A stretch of DNA of 10,508 nt from Methylotenera sp. (GTDB lineage: Bacteria; Pseudomonadota; Gammaproteobacteria; Burkholderiales; Methylophilaceae). A program made the position numbers and the translations under genes. The DNA lies in assembly GCA_013816325.1 (NCBI GenBank), contig JACDEP010000076.1, positions 1-10,508 of the forward strand, in the 5' to 3' direction. Under the pieces are notes generated by a model that searched no databases, was not told where the DNA came from, and was given only the letters and a program-made list of their open reading frames with translations. Shown here in pieces: positions 1 to 6,959 of the stretch (the first letter of the stretch is position 1; each line of letters begins with the position of its first letter).

Positions 1-2
1 AA

Positions 3-617
3 CTAAAACCTTCCAGCAAAGCTTGGATGCACGAACATGTGAATGACGAATATGTGAAGCGTGCGCAAAAAGAAGGCTACCGTGCACGTGCTGCTTATAA
101 GTTGATTGAGATTGACGATAAAGATAAATTAATCAAGCCGGGTATGACCATAGTCGACTTAGGTGCTACTCCGGGCAGCTGGTCGCAAGTTGTTGTGCAG
201 CGTTTAAAAGGGCAAGGTCGCGTCATTGCGTTAGATTTATTGGATATGCAGCCAATCAATGGCGTTGAATTCATTCAAGGTGACTTTAGGGAAGAAGCAA
301 TATTGAAGTTACTTGAAGAAAAATTAAATAATAAACAAGTTGACCTTGTAATTGCCGACATGGCACCCAATATTTCAGGTATCGCTAATGTAGACCAAGC
401 CGGTGGAGCATATCTGACCGAGTTGGCACTGGAGTTTAGTAAGGACTGGCTAAAACCTAGCGGCAATTTTTTAGTCAAAGTTTTTATTGGTGCAGGATTT
501 GACGAAATTTTACAGAATATGCGTCAAATGTTTGATAAAGTAGTCACTCGGAAACCTAAAGCTTCGAGAGATAGAAGTAGCGAAGTATATCTACTTGGAT
601 TAGGGCGTAAGGCCTAA
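3..617 (+). CDS. rlmE: 23S rRNA (uridine-2'-O)-methyltransferase RlmE (FtsJ), 5' end cut off by window
   Basis: RlmE uses S-adenosylmethionine to methylate the 2'-OH of a uridine in the A-loop of 23S rRNA (U2552 in E. coli) late in 50S assembly. The Rossmann methyltransferase core is complete: SAM-binding loop VDLGATPGSW, then DLLDM, FIQGDFRE, ADMAPNISG and VKVF. Counting from the ATG at 27, the catalytic tetrad is K25, D111, K151 and E186. Each lies exactly 13 below the E. coli K38/D124/K164/E199, so the core has no insertion or deletion. That offset also shows the ATG at 27 is not the true start. The frame is open to the window edge and reads LKPSSKAW before it, matching the serine-rich RlmE N-terminus. 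About five residues are missing to the left. ftsH follows on the same strand after about 98 nt, the usual order in proteobacteria. Confidence 0.96.
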   Translation, partial: LKPSSKAWMHEHVNDEYVKRAQKEGYRARAAYKLIEIDDKDKLIKPGMTIVDLGATPGSWSQVVVQRLKGQGRVIALDLLDMQPINGVEFIQGDFREEAILKLLEEKLNNKQVDLVIADMAPNISGIANVDQAGGAYLTELALEFSKDWLKPSGNFLVKVFIGAGFDEILQNMRQMFDKVVTRKPKASRDRSSEVYLLGLGRKA

Positions 618-702
618 TCGCCACTGATAAAAAATCTGTACCTTAGATTCTCTATTGAGATTTCTATTGAATAATCGTTATTTATTTGCTTTGCCTTTTT
701 AT

Positions 703-718
703 AAAGGATGATATTTTG
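703..718 (+). promoter_or_regulatory. Ribosome binding site and TTG start of ftsH
   Basis: AAAGGA at 703-708 lies 7 nt before a TTG at 716-718. This is ideal spacing, and the protein read from there (NNIFKNIAIWLAIA) matches the FtsH N-terminus. The frame is open further upstream to another TTG at 686, but that one has no Shine-Dalgarno sequence and would add ten residues absent from the family. Confidence 0.85.
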
Positions 719-2605
719 AACAACATATTTAAGAACATTGCTATTTGGTTAGCCATCGCCATGGTGTTGATGGCTATTTTCAATTTGTCTGGCGTTAAGA
801 ACAGTGCGGATAACCAAATTGTGTATTCCCAGTTTATCCAGGAAGTGAAAGATGGCCGTATTGCTAAAGTGCAAATCGACGGTCGGATTTTGCATGGCAC
901 CACTACTGATGGTAAAAAATTCAATTCTTTTGCTCCTACCGATCCGTGGTTAGTCTCTGACCTGCTTAAAAATAATGTAGTGGTTGAAGCTAAGCCTGAA
1001 GAAGAGCAATCGTTACTCATGAGTATCTTTGTTTCATGGTTTCCTATGATTTTATTGATAGGGGTATGGATATTCTTTATGCGCCAAATGCAAGGCGGCG
1101 GCAAAAGCGGCGGTCCATTCTCATTCGGCAAAAGTAAAGCGCGCCAGTTAGATGAAGGTAGTAACCAAACCACATTCGCCGATGTAGCAGGTTGCGATGA
1201 AGCTAAGGAAGAAGTGACCGAAATCGTAGAATTTTTACGCGATCCAACAAAATTCCAAAAGCTAGGTGGTCGTATCCCACGCGGCGTATTGATGGTAGGT
1301 CCTCCTGGTACTGGTAAAACCTTATTGGCACGTGCTATTGCCGGTGAAGCTAAGGTACCGTTCTATACAATTTCAGGTTCTGATTTCGTAGAAATGTTCG
1401 TGGGGGTTGGTGCTTCACGTGTACGTGATATGTTCGAGCAAGCGAAGAAAAGCTCACCTTGTATCATTTTTATTGATGAAATTGATGCGGTAGGTCGTCA
1501 TCGCGGCGCAGGTACTGGCGGTGGTAACGATGAGCGCGAGCAAACACTGAACCAATTATTGGTTGAGATGGATGGCTTTGACGGCAATTCAGGCGTAATC
1601 GTGATTGCAGCGACCAACCGCGCGGATGTATTGGATAAAGCCTTATTACGTCCAGGCCGTTTTGACCGCCAAGTAATGGTGTCATTGCCTGATATTAAAG
1701 GTCGTGAGCAAATTTTGCTGGTGCATATGCGCAAAGTGCCGATTGATGCCGATGTTAGAGCAGATATCTTGGCGCGTGGTACACCTGGCTTCTCAGGTGC
1801 AGATTTGGCTAATTTGGTGAATGAAGCTGCCTTATTCGCTGCTCGCCGTAATAAACGTACCGTAGACATGCAAGATTTTGAAGATGCTAAAGACAAAATC
1901 TATATGGGTCCAGAACGTAAATCTATGGTGATGCGTGAAGAAGAGCGCCGTAATACTGCGTATCATGAATCTGGCCATGCAGTAGTGGCTAAGTTATTGC
2001 CGAAAGCCGACCCAGTGCATAAAGTAACGATTATGCCGCGTGGATGGGCATTAGGCCTCACTTGGCAATTGCCGGAGTTTGATCGCATCAGTAACTACAA
2101 AGATAAAATGCTGGAAGAAATTTCGATTCTTTTTGGGGGCCGTATAGCTGAAGAAATTTTTATGCATCAAATGTCTACGGGCGCATCAAATGACTTCGAT
2201 CGCGCCACTAAATTGGCACGAGACATGGTAACTCGCTATGGTATGTCTGATGCCTTAGGGATTATGGTCTATGCGGGCGATAGTCAAGATTCATTTTTTG
2301 GCAATATGAACTCTAAAACGGTATCAGAAGCTACCCAGCAAAAGGTGGATGCTGAAATTCGAAGGATTTTAGATGAGCAGTATGGAGTCGCTCGTAAATT
2401 GCTGGAAGATAATCGTGACAAGGTTGAGGCGATGACGGCAGCTTTGATGGAGTTTGAAACAATTGATGCAGATCAGATCAACGATATCATGGCGGGTATC
2501 GCAGTGCGCCTGCCTAAACCAACGCAAGGTAAACCGAATCCGCCGCGTGGCGGCTCATCAGGCACGACGATAGCGCCTAACCCGCAGCCTACTGCTAAAA
2601 CTTAA
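716..2605 (+). CDS. ftsH: ATP-dependent zinc metalloprotease FtsH
   Basis: Inner-membrane AAA+ protease that forms hexamers, extracts and degrades misassembled membrane proteins, and turns over regulatory proteins (in E. coli sigma-32 and LpxC). It is 629 residues from the TTG at 716. Two membrane segments (about 6-24 and 101-122) flank the periplasmic domain. The AAA module has Walker A GPPGTGKT (195-202), Walker B IIFIDEID (250-257) and the second region of homology ATNRADVLDKALLRPGRFDR with arginine fingers R312 and R315. The protease module has the zinc motif HESGH (H417, E418, H421) and the third ligand D493 in STGASND. PRGWALGLTWQLPE is the betaproteobacterial form of the segment after the zinc site. 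The C-terminal tail is a proline/glycine-rich linker. It may be co-transcribed with rlmE; I found no convincing promoter or sigma-32 site in 618-702. An intrinsic terminator follows. Confidence 0.98.
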   Translation: MNNIFKNIAIWLAIAMVLMAIFNLSGVKNSADNQIVYSQFIQEVKDGRIAKVQIDGRILHGTTTDGKKFNSFAPTDPWLVSDLLKNNVVVEAKPEEEQSLLMSIFVSWFPMILLIGVWIFFMRQMQGGGKSGGPFSFGKSKARQLDEGSNQTTFADVAGCDEAKEEVTEIVEFLRDPTKFQKLGGRIPRGVLMVGPPGTGKTLLARAIAGEAKVPFYTISGSDFVEMFVGVGASRVRDMFEQAKKSSPCIIFIDEIDAVGRHRGAGTGGGNDEREQTLNQLLVEMDGFDGNSGVIVIAATNRADVLDKALLRPGRFDRQVMVSLPDIKGREQILLVHMRKVPIDADVRADILARGTPGFSGADLANLVNEAALFAARRNKRTVDMQDFEDAKDKIYMGPERKSMVMREEERRNTAYHESGHAVVAKLLPKADPVHKVTIMPRGWALGLTWQLPEFDRISNYKDKMLEEISILFGGRIAEEIFMHQMSTGASNDFDRATKLARDMVTRYGMSDALGIMVYAGDSQDSFFGNMNSKTVSEATQQKVDAEIRRILDEQYGVARKLLEDNRDKVEAMTAALMEFETIDADQINDIMAGIAVRLPKPTQGKPNPPRGGSSGTTIAPNPQPTAKT

Positions 2606-2623
2606 CTAATCGTGTCTAAAATC

Positions 2624-2659
2624 AAAGCTAGATAACTGAATAGGTTGTCTAGCTTTTTT
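2624..2659 (+). terminator. Rho-independent terminator after ftsH
   Basis: AAAGCTAGA (2624-2632) pairs with TCTAGCTTT (2648-2656). The stem extends inward by T-G, A-T, A-T and C-G pairs to about 13 bp around a 7-nt loop (2637-2643). It runs into a six-T tract (2654-2659). It starts 18 nt after the ftsH stop codon and should largely separate ftsH transcription from folP. Confidence 0.88.
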
Positions 2660-2671
2660 GTTGGGTATAAT
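2645..2671 (+). promoter_or_regulatory. Putative folP promoter, probably giving a leaderless mRNA
   Basis: A perfect TATAAT lies at 2666-2671, 15 bp after a TTGTCT (2645-2650) that could be a weak -35; the spacing is shorter than the ideal 17. A start 6-8 nt after the -10 would fall on or next to the folP ATG at 2677. The -35 overlaps the terminator's 3' arm. The in-frame stop codon TAA at 2668-2670 rules out any upstream folP start. Confidence 0.6.
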
Positions 2672-2676
2672 GCTTT

Positions 2677-3531
2677 ATGCAATTTGAACGCCCAATCCCA
2701 TCGCAATTTCATTGCGGAAAATATCAACTGGATTTAAGCCGCGCCCATGTCATGGGTATCGTCAATGTCACACCGGACTCCTTCTCTGACGGCGGCAGGT
2801 TCGCTTCTACCAATCTCGCTATTGAGTATGCACACCGCTTAATCGAAGAAGGTGCCGATATATTAGACATCGGCGGCGAATCCACACGCCCAGGTGCAAT
2901 ACCAGTAAGTCTGGAAGAAGAACTGGATCGTGTGATACCAGTAATTCAAGCGCTCAGTAAACAAACTTCAGTACCTCTTTCTATCGATACCTATAAGCCA
3001 GAAGTCATGCGCCTAGCCATCACGGCAGGGGCGGATATTGTGAATGATGTGCGTGCATTGCAGGAAGATGGAGCGTTGGAAGTTGTGGCAAAGAGCCATG
3101 CAGGCGTATGTTTGATGCATATGCAGGGCAATCCACAAACCATGCAAATTGATCCTCAATATGATGATGTGATAAAAGAAGTGAGCCAGTTCTTAATTGA
3201 AAGACTCAAAATAGCTGAACAGGCCGGTATAAACAAGGAGCGTATCTTATTGGACCCTGGCTTTGGATTTGGTAAGCGCACCGCGCACAATGTTGCCCTG
3301 ATACAGAATCTTGATAAATTGGCCGCAATAGGCCAACCCTTGTTGGTCGGACTTTCACGTAAATCCGTGTTAGGGGCAATTACTGGAGGCGATGAACAGC
3401 AGCGTGTACATGCTGGACTTGCCGCAGCGGTGATATCCGCCATGAAAGGCGCTAAAATATTACGTGTTCATGATGTGAAGGCGACGGTAGATGCCTTGAA
3501 GGTGGTTTCAGCAATACAAAATAACATTTAA
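2677..3531 (+). CDS. folP: Dihydropteroate synthase
   Basis: Condenses 6-hydroxymethyl-7,8-dihydropterin diphosphate with p-aminobenzoate to give 7,8-dihydropteroate, a cytoplasmic step of folate synthesis and the sulfonamide target. It is 284 residues in a TIM barrel. Signatures in order are NVTPDSFSDGG (30-40), GGESTRPGA (66-74), SIDT (102-105), NDV (123-125), MHMQGNPQTMQ (147-157), DPGFGFGK (193-200), GLSRKS (225-230) and RVHDV (263-267). N30, D104, N123, D193, K229, R263 and H265 sit at E. coli positions plus eight, so the active site is intact. The ATG at 2677 is the only usable start: an in-frame stop lies three codons upstream, and the stretch FHCGKYQLDLSRAHVMGI already aligns with the family. 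There is no Shine-Dalgarno sequence, which fits leaderless translation. glmM follows after 36 nt. Confidence 0.97.
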   Translation: MQFERPIPSQFHCGKYQLDLSRAHVMGIVNVTPDSFSDGGRFASTNLAIEYAHRLIEEGADILDIGGESTRPGAIPVSLEEELDRVIPVIQALSKQTSVPLSIDTYKPEVMRLAITAGADIVNDVRALQEDGALEVVAKSHAGVCLMHMQGNPQTMQIDPQYDDVIKEVSQFLIERLKIAEQAGINKERILLDPGFGFGKRTAHNVALIQNLDKLAAIGQPLLVGLSRKSVLGAITGGDEQQRVHAGLAAAVISAMKGAKILRVHDVKATVDALKVVSAIQNNI

Positions 3532-3567
3532 AAAACTCATTCAACTCCCAAGTAGACAATTAAAAAC

Positions 3568-4926
3568 ATGAGCAAAAAATATTTCGGTACAGATGGCATT
3601 CGCGGCAAAGTGGGTGAGGAACCGATCACACCTGATTTCGTAATGCGGTTGGGTTATGCTGCGGGACGTGTACTCACCGGCTTAGAAAGCAACTTGGCAA
3701 AAGGCGCACACCCAACTGTATTAATAGGCAAGGACACGCGTATCTCAGGTTATATGCTAGAGTCAGCGCTTGAAGCAGGCTTGTCTGCAGCAGGTGTGGA
3801 TGTGTTGATGACAGGACCTATGCCTACTCCAGCCGTTGCTTATTTAACTCGGGCTTTACGTGCCCAGGCCGGCATCGTCATTTCCGCCTCGCATAATCCT
3901 TTTTATGACAATGGCATCAAGTTCTTTTCCAGTTTAGGTGCCAAGCTGCCTGACGAAATCGAATATGCAATTGAGGCTGAGTTGGAAAAACCGATGCAGG
4001 TAATGGAATCGGCTAAGTTAGGCAAAGTGCGTCGCATGGCCGATGCTGCCGGACGCTATGTCGAGTTCTGTAAAAGTACTTTCCCCAACACTTTTGATCT
4101 GCGCGGCCTGAAAATCGTGCTGGATTGCGCGCATGGTGCTACTTATCACGTTGCCCCACCGGTATTTCATGAGCTGGGTGCGGAAATCATCGTTATAGGC
4201 AACCAGCCGGATGGCCTTAACATTAATCATGAGGTTGGTTCCACACATCCACAAGCTTTACAGAAGGCCGTGATTGAGCATAGTGCTGATCTAGGTATCG
4301 CATTTGACGGCGATGGCGATAGAGTGATGATGGTAGATAACAAAGGCCAGTTGCTTGATGGTGACCAGCTTTTATACATCATTACCGCGGCACGCCATGC
4401 CAATGGCACGTTGCAAGGGGGCGTGGTCGGCACTCTGATGACCAACCTAGCCCTTGAGCATAAGCTCAATAAGCTTGATATTCCATTTGCACGAGCTAAT
4501 GTAGGTGACCGCTATGTCTTGGAGAGGCTATTACAGAATGAATGGCAGTTGGGCGGAGAAAACTCCGGCCATATTCTGGTACTAGATAAACATAGCAGCG
4601 GAGACGGCATTATTTCTGCGTTACAAGTTTTGCAAGCCGTAGTACAAAGCCAAAAGTCTCTGGCGGAGTTGGGTGTAGATTTAGTGCTTTATCCTCAAGT
4701 GCTGATTAATGTTAAAACTAGAATAAAGATTGATTTAGCCAAGCATACGCAAATTCAAGCAGCAGTGAAGTCAGCCGAAGATGAACTAGCAAGTCGTGGC
4801 CGTGTACTATTAAGGGCTTCGGGCACTGAGCCTAAAATCCGCGTGATGGTGGAAGGTGAGGATGGCTCATTGGTGCAGAGGCTTGCAGCGGAAATCGCCG
4901 AAGTGGTTACCAAAGTGACAAGCTGA
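3568..4926 (+). CDS. glmM: Phosphoglucosamine mutase
   Basis: Converts glucosamine-6-phosphate to glucosamine-1-phosphate, feeding UDP-GlcNAc for peptidoglycan and lipopolysaccharide. It is 452 residues, the normal length for this phosphohexomutase. Motifs are YFGTDGIRG (5-13), the catalytic serine loop ISASHNP (S108 is the expected phosphorylated serine), the metal-binding loop DGDGDR (247-252), the sugar-binding ENSGH (331-335) and the phosphate-binding RASGTEPKIR (416-425). It lies 36 nt after folP in the same direction, a conserved pair, and is probably in the same transcript. No good Shine-Dalgarno sequence precedes the ATG, but the N-terminus MSKKYFGTDGIRG is typical, so the start is safe. 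A small membrane protein gene follows after 21 nt; secG and tpiA, the enterobacterial neighbours, are not here. Confidence 0.98.
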   Translation: MSKKYFGTDGIRGKVGEEPITPDFVMRLGYAAGRVLTGLESNLAKGAHPTVLIGKDTRISGYMLESALEAGLSAAGVDVLMTGPMPTPAVAYLTRALRAQAGIVISASHNPFYDNGIKFFSSLGAKLPDEIEYAIEAELEKPMQVMESAKLGKVRRMADAAGRYVEFCKSTFPNTFDLRGLKIVLDCAHGATYHVAPPVFHELGAEIIVIGNQPDGLNINHEVGSTHPQALQKAVIEHSADLGIAFDGDGDRVMMVDNKGQLLDGDQLLYIITAARHANGTLQGGVVGTLMTNLALEHKLNKLDIPFARANVGDRYVLERLLQNEWQLGGENSGHILVLDKHSSGDGIISALQVLQAVVQSQKSLAELGVDLVLYPQVLINVKTRIKIDLAKHTQIQAAVKSAEDELASRGRVLLRASGTEPKIRVMVEGEDGSLVQRLAAEIAEVVTKVTS

Positions 4927-4947
4927 GCTCAAAGATAAAGGCAAAAA

Positions 4948-5214
4948 ATGTTGAATTTTATAATATCAACCATCGCTTTCTTTGTGGCAATTTTCATTTT
5001 GAATCGTTATCTTAACAATCTAGATATTGAAAACTCTCGATTCCGTAAAATTATCGTATTTGTTGCAGCAACGCTAATCTCTCTTGGCGTTGGTTGGGCT
5101 GTCGATGAAATTGATGGAGACGCTAAACTTCATGAAAATGAACCATCATTTTCTGAAGTCGTTAAAGAGGGTGATCCAAGTCAGATAGCAAAGTTATTAG
5201 CTGGCATTCATTAG
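4948..5214 (+). CDS. Small two-helix membrane protein, function unknown
   Basis: I do not recognise this 88-residue protein. It has a hydrophobic segment at about residues 2-18 (LNFIISTIAFFVAIFIL), a short charged loop (NLDIENSRFRK), a second segment at about 34-51 (KIIVFVAATLISLGVGWAV) and an acidic soluble tail ending SQIAKLLAGIH. The tail resembles an amphipathic helix. It is probably a real gene: AAAGG (4937-4941) lies 6 nt before the ATG, it starts 21 nt after the glmM stop on the same strand, and no competing frame is convincing. It is likely the last gene of the folP-glmM transcript. No catalytic motif is visible. Confidence 0.7.
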   Translation: MLNFIISTIAFFVAIFILNRYLNNLDIENSRFRKIIVFVAATLISLGVGWAVDEIDGDAKLHENEPSFSEVVKEGDPSQIAKLLAGIH

Positions 5215-5384
5215 TAATTTAACACCAATAAATAAGGTCCTGTGAATCATTATACAAAAATCTGCGGACTGTTCTGTTAGACGGGATTTAGACCGCGCAA
5301 TTGCAATACAGGCTAATTTTTCTCATCATCAAAGCTAATTTCCAAGTCTTTTTAAGTAATTAAGGTAAACAAAATTTAACCATA
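5215..5384. other. Non-coding gap before the PAP2 gene
   Basis: AT-rich gap. I see no gene and no convincing terminator for the glmM operon. An 8-bp palindrome GCAATTGC and a TCATCAAA (5326-5333) occur here, but the latter lacks the second half-site found in the predicted Pho boxes. The promoter of the next gene probably lies in the last 60 bases before it. Confidence 0.4.
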
Positions 5385-5406
5385 TAGTCATCAATTGTTC
5401 ATAATT
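5385..5406 (+). promoter_or_regulatory. Putative Pho box upstream of the PAP2 gene
   Basis: Two heptamers, TAGTCAT (5385-5391) and TGTTCAT (5396-5402), are separated by CAAT and followed by AATT. This is the 7+4+7 layout of PhoB boxes (consensus CTGTCAT, A/T-rich spacer). A weak -10, CATTCT at 5413-5418, lies 10 bp after the 18-bp box. It shares TCATCAAWNNNTCAY with the two boxes at 6909-6937 and 6960-6981. Individually this is the weakest match of the three. The same bases also form an imperfect dyad with 5403-5413. Confidence 0.45.
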
Positions 5407-5435
5407 GAATGACATTCTAGCTTCCAGATGAAAAG

Positions 5436-5452
5436 AAAAGGAGGCGATGATG
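5436..5452 (+). promoter_or_regulatory. Strong ribosome binding site deciding between two adjacent ATGs
   Basis: AAAAGGAGG at 5436-5444 is close to a perfect anti-16S match. It lies only 2 nt before the ATG at 5447 but 5 nt before the ATG at 5450, so the second ATG is the better start. Confidence 0.75.
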
Positions 5453-5986
5453 TCGTATAGAATGCGTTTATATTTGGACCGCATGCATCAGCTAGACAGC
5501 AACGTGTGTGTTGCTGTTAATCATACTAGTCAATACCGGCTAATACGGGATGTTTTCCGGGTAGTGAGTCGCTTAGGCGATGGCATTATTTGGTATGCAA
5601 TCATGATTGGTATTCTCTATAGCCAAGGAGTTAATGGTGTGCAACCGGCATTACATATGGCGCTTGCCGGTTTGGTTGGCACTTTGACCTACAAATGGTT
5701 AAAAGGTAAAACCTTGCGCCCACGTCCTTACGAGGTTTGTCAAGATATCTTCCTTACAGGTAAACCACTTGATAAATTCAGTTTCCCATCCGGCCATACT
5801 TTGCATGCCGTAGTGTTTGGAATTGTGGTCCTTAGTTATTACCCATTGTTAGCGGTTGTGATAGTACCATTTGTCATGATGGTTGGCCTGTCTCGTGTGG
5901 TGCTAGGTTTGCATTACCCTAGTGATGTACTGGCCGGAGCATTACTAGGCACCATAATCGCCGGACTTTCTTTCTTAGTGGTATAG
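5450..5986 (+). CDS. PAP2-family membrane phosphatase
   Basis: An integral membrane acid phosphatase of the type-2 phosphatidic acid phosphatase (PAP2/PgpB) superfamily, 178 residues. All three catalytic signatures are present, numbering from the favoured ATG at 5450: KX6RP as KGKTLRPRP (85-93), PSGH (113-116) and SRX5HX3D as SRVVLGLHYPSD (148-159). About five hydrophobic segments are visible, and the active-site loops should lie on the periplasmic side. Substrates of the family include phosphatidic acid, phosphatidylglycerol phosphate, lyso forms and undecaprenyl diphosphate; the sequence alone does not choose among them. The neighbouring phospholipase-like gene, glycosyltransferase and pst genes, plus a putative Pho box upstream, favour making diacylglycerol from phosphatidic acid during phosphate limitation. 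Undecaprenyl diphosphate recycling is the main alternative. It converges on the next gene, 30 nt away. Confidence 0.92.
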   Translation: MSYRMRLYLDRMHQLDSNVCVAVNHTSQYRLIRDVFRVVSRLGDGIIWYAIMIGILYSQGVNGVQPALHMALAGLVGTLTYKWLKGKTLRPRPYEVCQDIFLTGKPLDKFSFPSGHTLHAVVFGIVVLSYYPLLAVVIVPFVMMVGLSRVVLGLHYPSDVLAGALLGTIIAGLSFLVV

Positions 5987-5995
5987 CTACATTAA

Positions 5996-6014
5996 GTATG
6001 GCTTATCGCCATGC
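5996..6014. terminator. Small hairpin between convergent genes, possible weak terminator
   Basis: GTATGGC (5996-6002) and GCCATGC (6008-6014) form a 7-bp stem with one G-T pair around a 5-nt loop. It lies between the convergent stop codons of the PAP2 and phospholipase-like genes. No T-tract follows on either strand, so intrinsic termination here is uncertain. Confidence 0.3.
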
Positions 6015-6016
6015 TA

Positions 6017-6874
6017 TCAAAACGTAGACTTCTCAAAATACTGGATAGGCAGCGGATGCTGTAAGCTTAAATGGCTCAGGCAATGCTTTCTCCACGCGTC
6101 CAGTTCATCGTTAGCCAAGCTTTTTTGTTCAGGTTCAAAGGTTGGCCTTGAGCCACTCAATACCGTTCCTATATTTGCTATGGCACCCTGCGTTTTGGCG
6201 ATGTAATACACAAAATTTTGAAACACCTTTTTATCTAGCATCCGCATTAACTTATAAATCAACCTAGGCAGTTTTACTAAACGTAATATGCCATCCCAGA
6301 ATGCCAAGCGTGCTAATGCACTGAAAACCGTTTTTTCAAGGCAGCAGAATTGCGGTGCGATAAACTTAGCAATCTCAATGCGATGCTTATTGAGCAAGAT
6401 ACGTGGCGATGTATTCATGAGGGGCGATAAATGTGCGTCCATCGCCCATTCAGATGCAATATGGGTAAGCATACTGTTTTCTGACCACATCGCTTCATGT
6501 GCCGGTACAAAGTGGTGATGCGCAATGACATCGATATATAAATGGCTGGCGTAGCCTATCGCAATGGCAGTTTCTTCATCGGTTCGGGCAGATAATAATA
6601 GTTGATGAGCATTCTCCCAAAGATGGGTGTGGCGAAAACGATGACTCACCACGGCTAAATCCGGGATGCATGCACCAGCCATTACAAGTTCCGGAAAGCG
6701 CTTGATAGCATTTTGCAAACGCGGATCCAGCAAAGGCATGGCCCAAAGCAGCGACTGGGCGAAATATAAATGGGTAACTAGCCCCCAGGCATTGGCGTCT
6801 AACGAATATAAGCAGCAGGGCAGCCACCAATAATATTTTTTTACGAAATCCGGAAGTGGTCTAAATAATGCCAT
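6017..6874 (-). CDS. Zinc-dependent phospholipase C-like secreted protein
   Basis: Resembles the zinc-dependent phospholipase C (Bacillus cereus PLC) fold, which is related to S1/P1 nucleases. With the ATG at 6874 it has 285 residues. The N-terminus looks like a signal peptide (KK, then YYWWLPCCLYSL) with a cleavage site after DANA. Cleavage would expose Trp30, as in this family, where the N-terminal Trp binds zinc. Further candidate ligands in order are H35, PD with D72, H82/H84, then HLYIDVIAHHH (H111, D115, H121) and HIASE (H138, E142). The HX3DX5H and HX3E spacings equal those of B. cereus PLC. The last 130 residues are basic and unassigned. Predicted role: hydrolysis of phospholipids to diacylglycerol and a phosphorylated head group in the periplasm. 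The frame is open upstream to a TTG at 6949, but that start would place the leader 25 residues too far in and run the CDS through the putative Pho box. A nuclease or another zinc hydrolase is possible. Confidence 0.7.
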   Translation of the reverse strand: MALFRPLPDFVKKYYWWLPCCLYSLDANAWGLVTHLYFAQSLLWAMPLLDPRLQNAIKRFPELVMAGACIPDLAVVSHRFRHTHLWENAHQLLLSARTDEETAIAIGYASHLYIDVIAHHHFVPAHEAMWSENSMLTHIASEWAMDAHLSPLMNTSPRILLNKHRIEIAKFIAPQFCCLEKTVFSALARLAFWDGILRLVKLPRLIYKLMRMLDKKVFQNFVYYIAKTQGAIANIGTVLSGSRPTFEPEQKSLANDELDAWRKHCLSHLSLQHPLPIQYFEKSTF

Positions 6875-6908
6875 GCTGCGTAATGTGCAATTGTGAAGTG
6901 AATGGTAC

Positions 6909-6937
6909 GTGACAGAACAGTGATGTTTTGATGACAT
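6909..6937 (-). promoter_or_regulatory. Putative Pho box array driving the phospholipase-like gene
   Basis: Read on the minus strand, three heptamers follow one another at exact 11-bp steps: ATGTCAT (6937-6931), ACATCAC (6926-6920) and CTGTCAC (6915-6909). The first and third match CTGTCAT at six of seven bases; the middle one is poor. TACCAT (6907-6902) or CACAAT (6895-6890) could be the -10. The 3' end lies 34 bases before the favoured ATG at 6874. One alternative in-frame ATG (6937) falls inside the array, which argues against that start. Confidence 0.6.
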
Positions 6938-6959
6938 GATACCAAGCAAAATTTTGTCA

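Noticed and set aside
649..670. Near repeat TCTATTGA (651-658 and 663-670) and the dyad TCTC-TATT-GAGA
   Set aside because: Short and AT-rich; no T-tract and no spacing that suggests a regulator site.
618..702. Heat-shock (sigma-32) promoter for ftsH
   Set aside because: No CTTGAAA or CCCCAT-like elements are present. An AATAAT at 670-675 has no acceptable -35.
682..1173. 163-codon open frame antisense to the start of ftsH
   Set aside because: It lies opposite a clearly coding region; its protein has no recognisable domain and no ribosome binding site. It is a shadow of ftsH.
1498..1896. 132-codon antisense frame inside ftsH
   Set aside because: Low-complexity serine-rich translation mirroring the AAA domain codons; no supporting signals.
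5236..5320. Possible terminator hairpin after the 88-residue gene
   Set aside because: CCTGT/ACAGG and GCGG/CCGC can pair only across long loops, with no good stem next to a T-tract.
6576..6830. 84-codon frame on the minus strand inside the phospholipase-like gene
   Set aside because: Out-of-frame shadow on the same strand; the phospholipase-like frame carries the conserved metal ligands.
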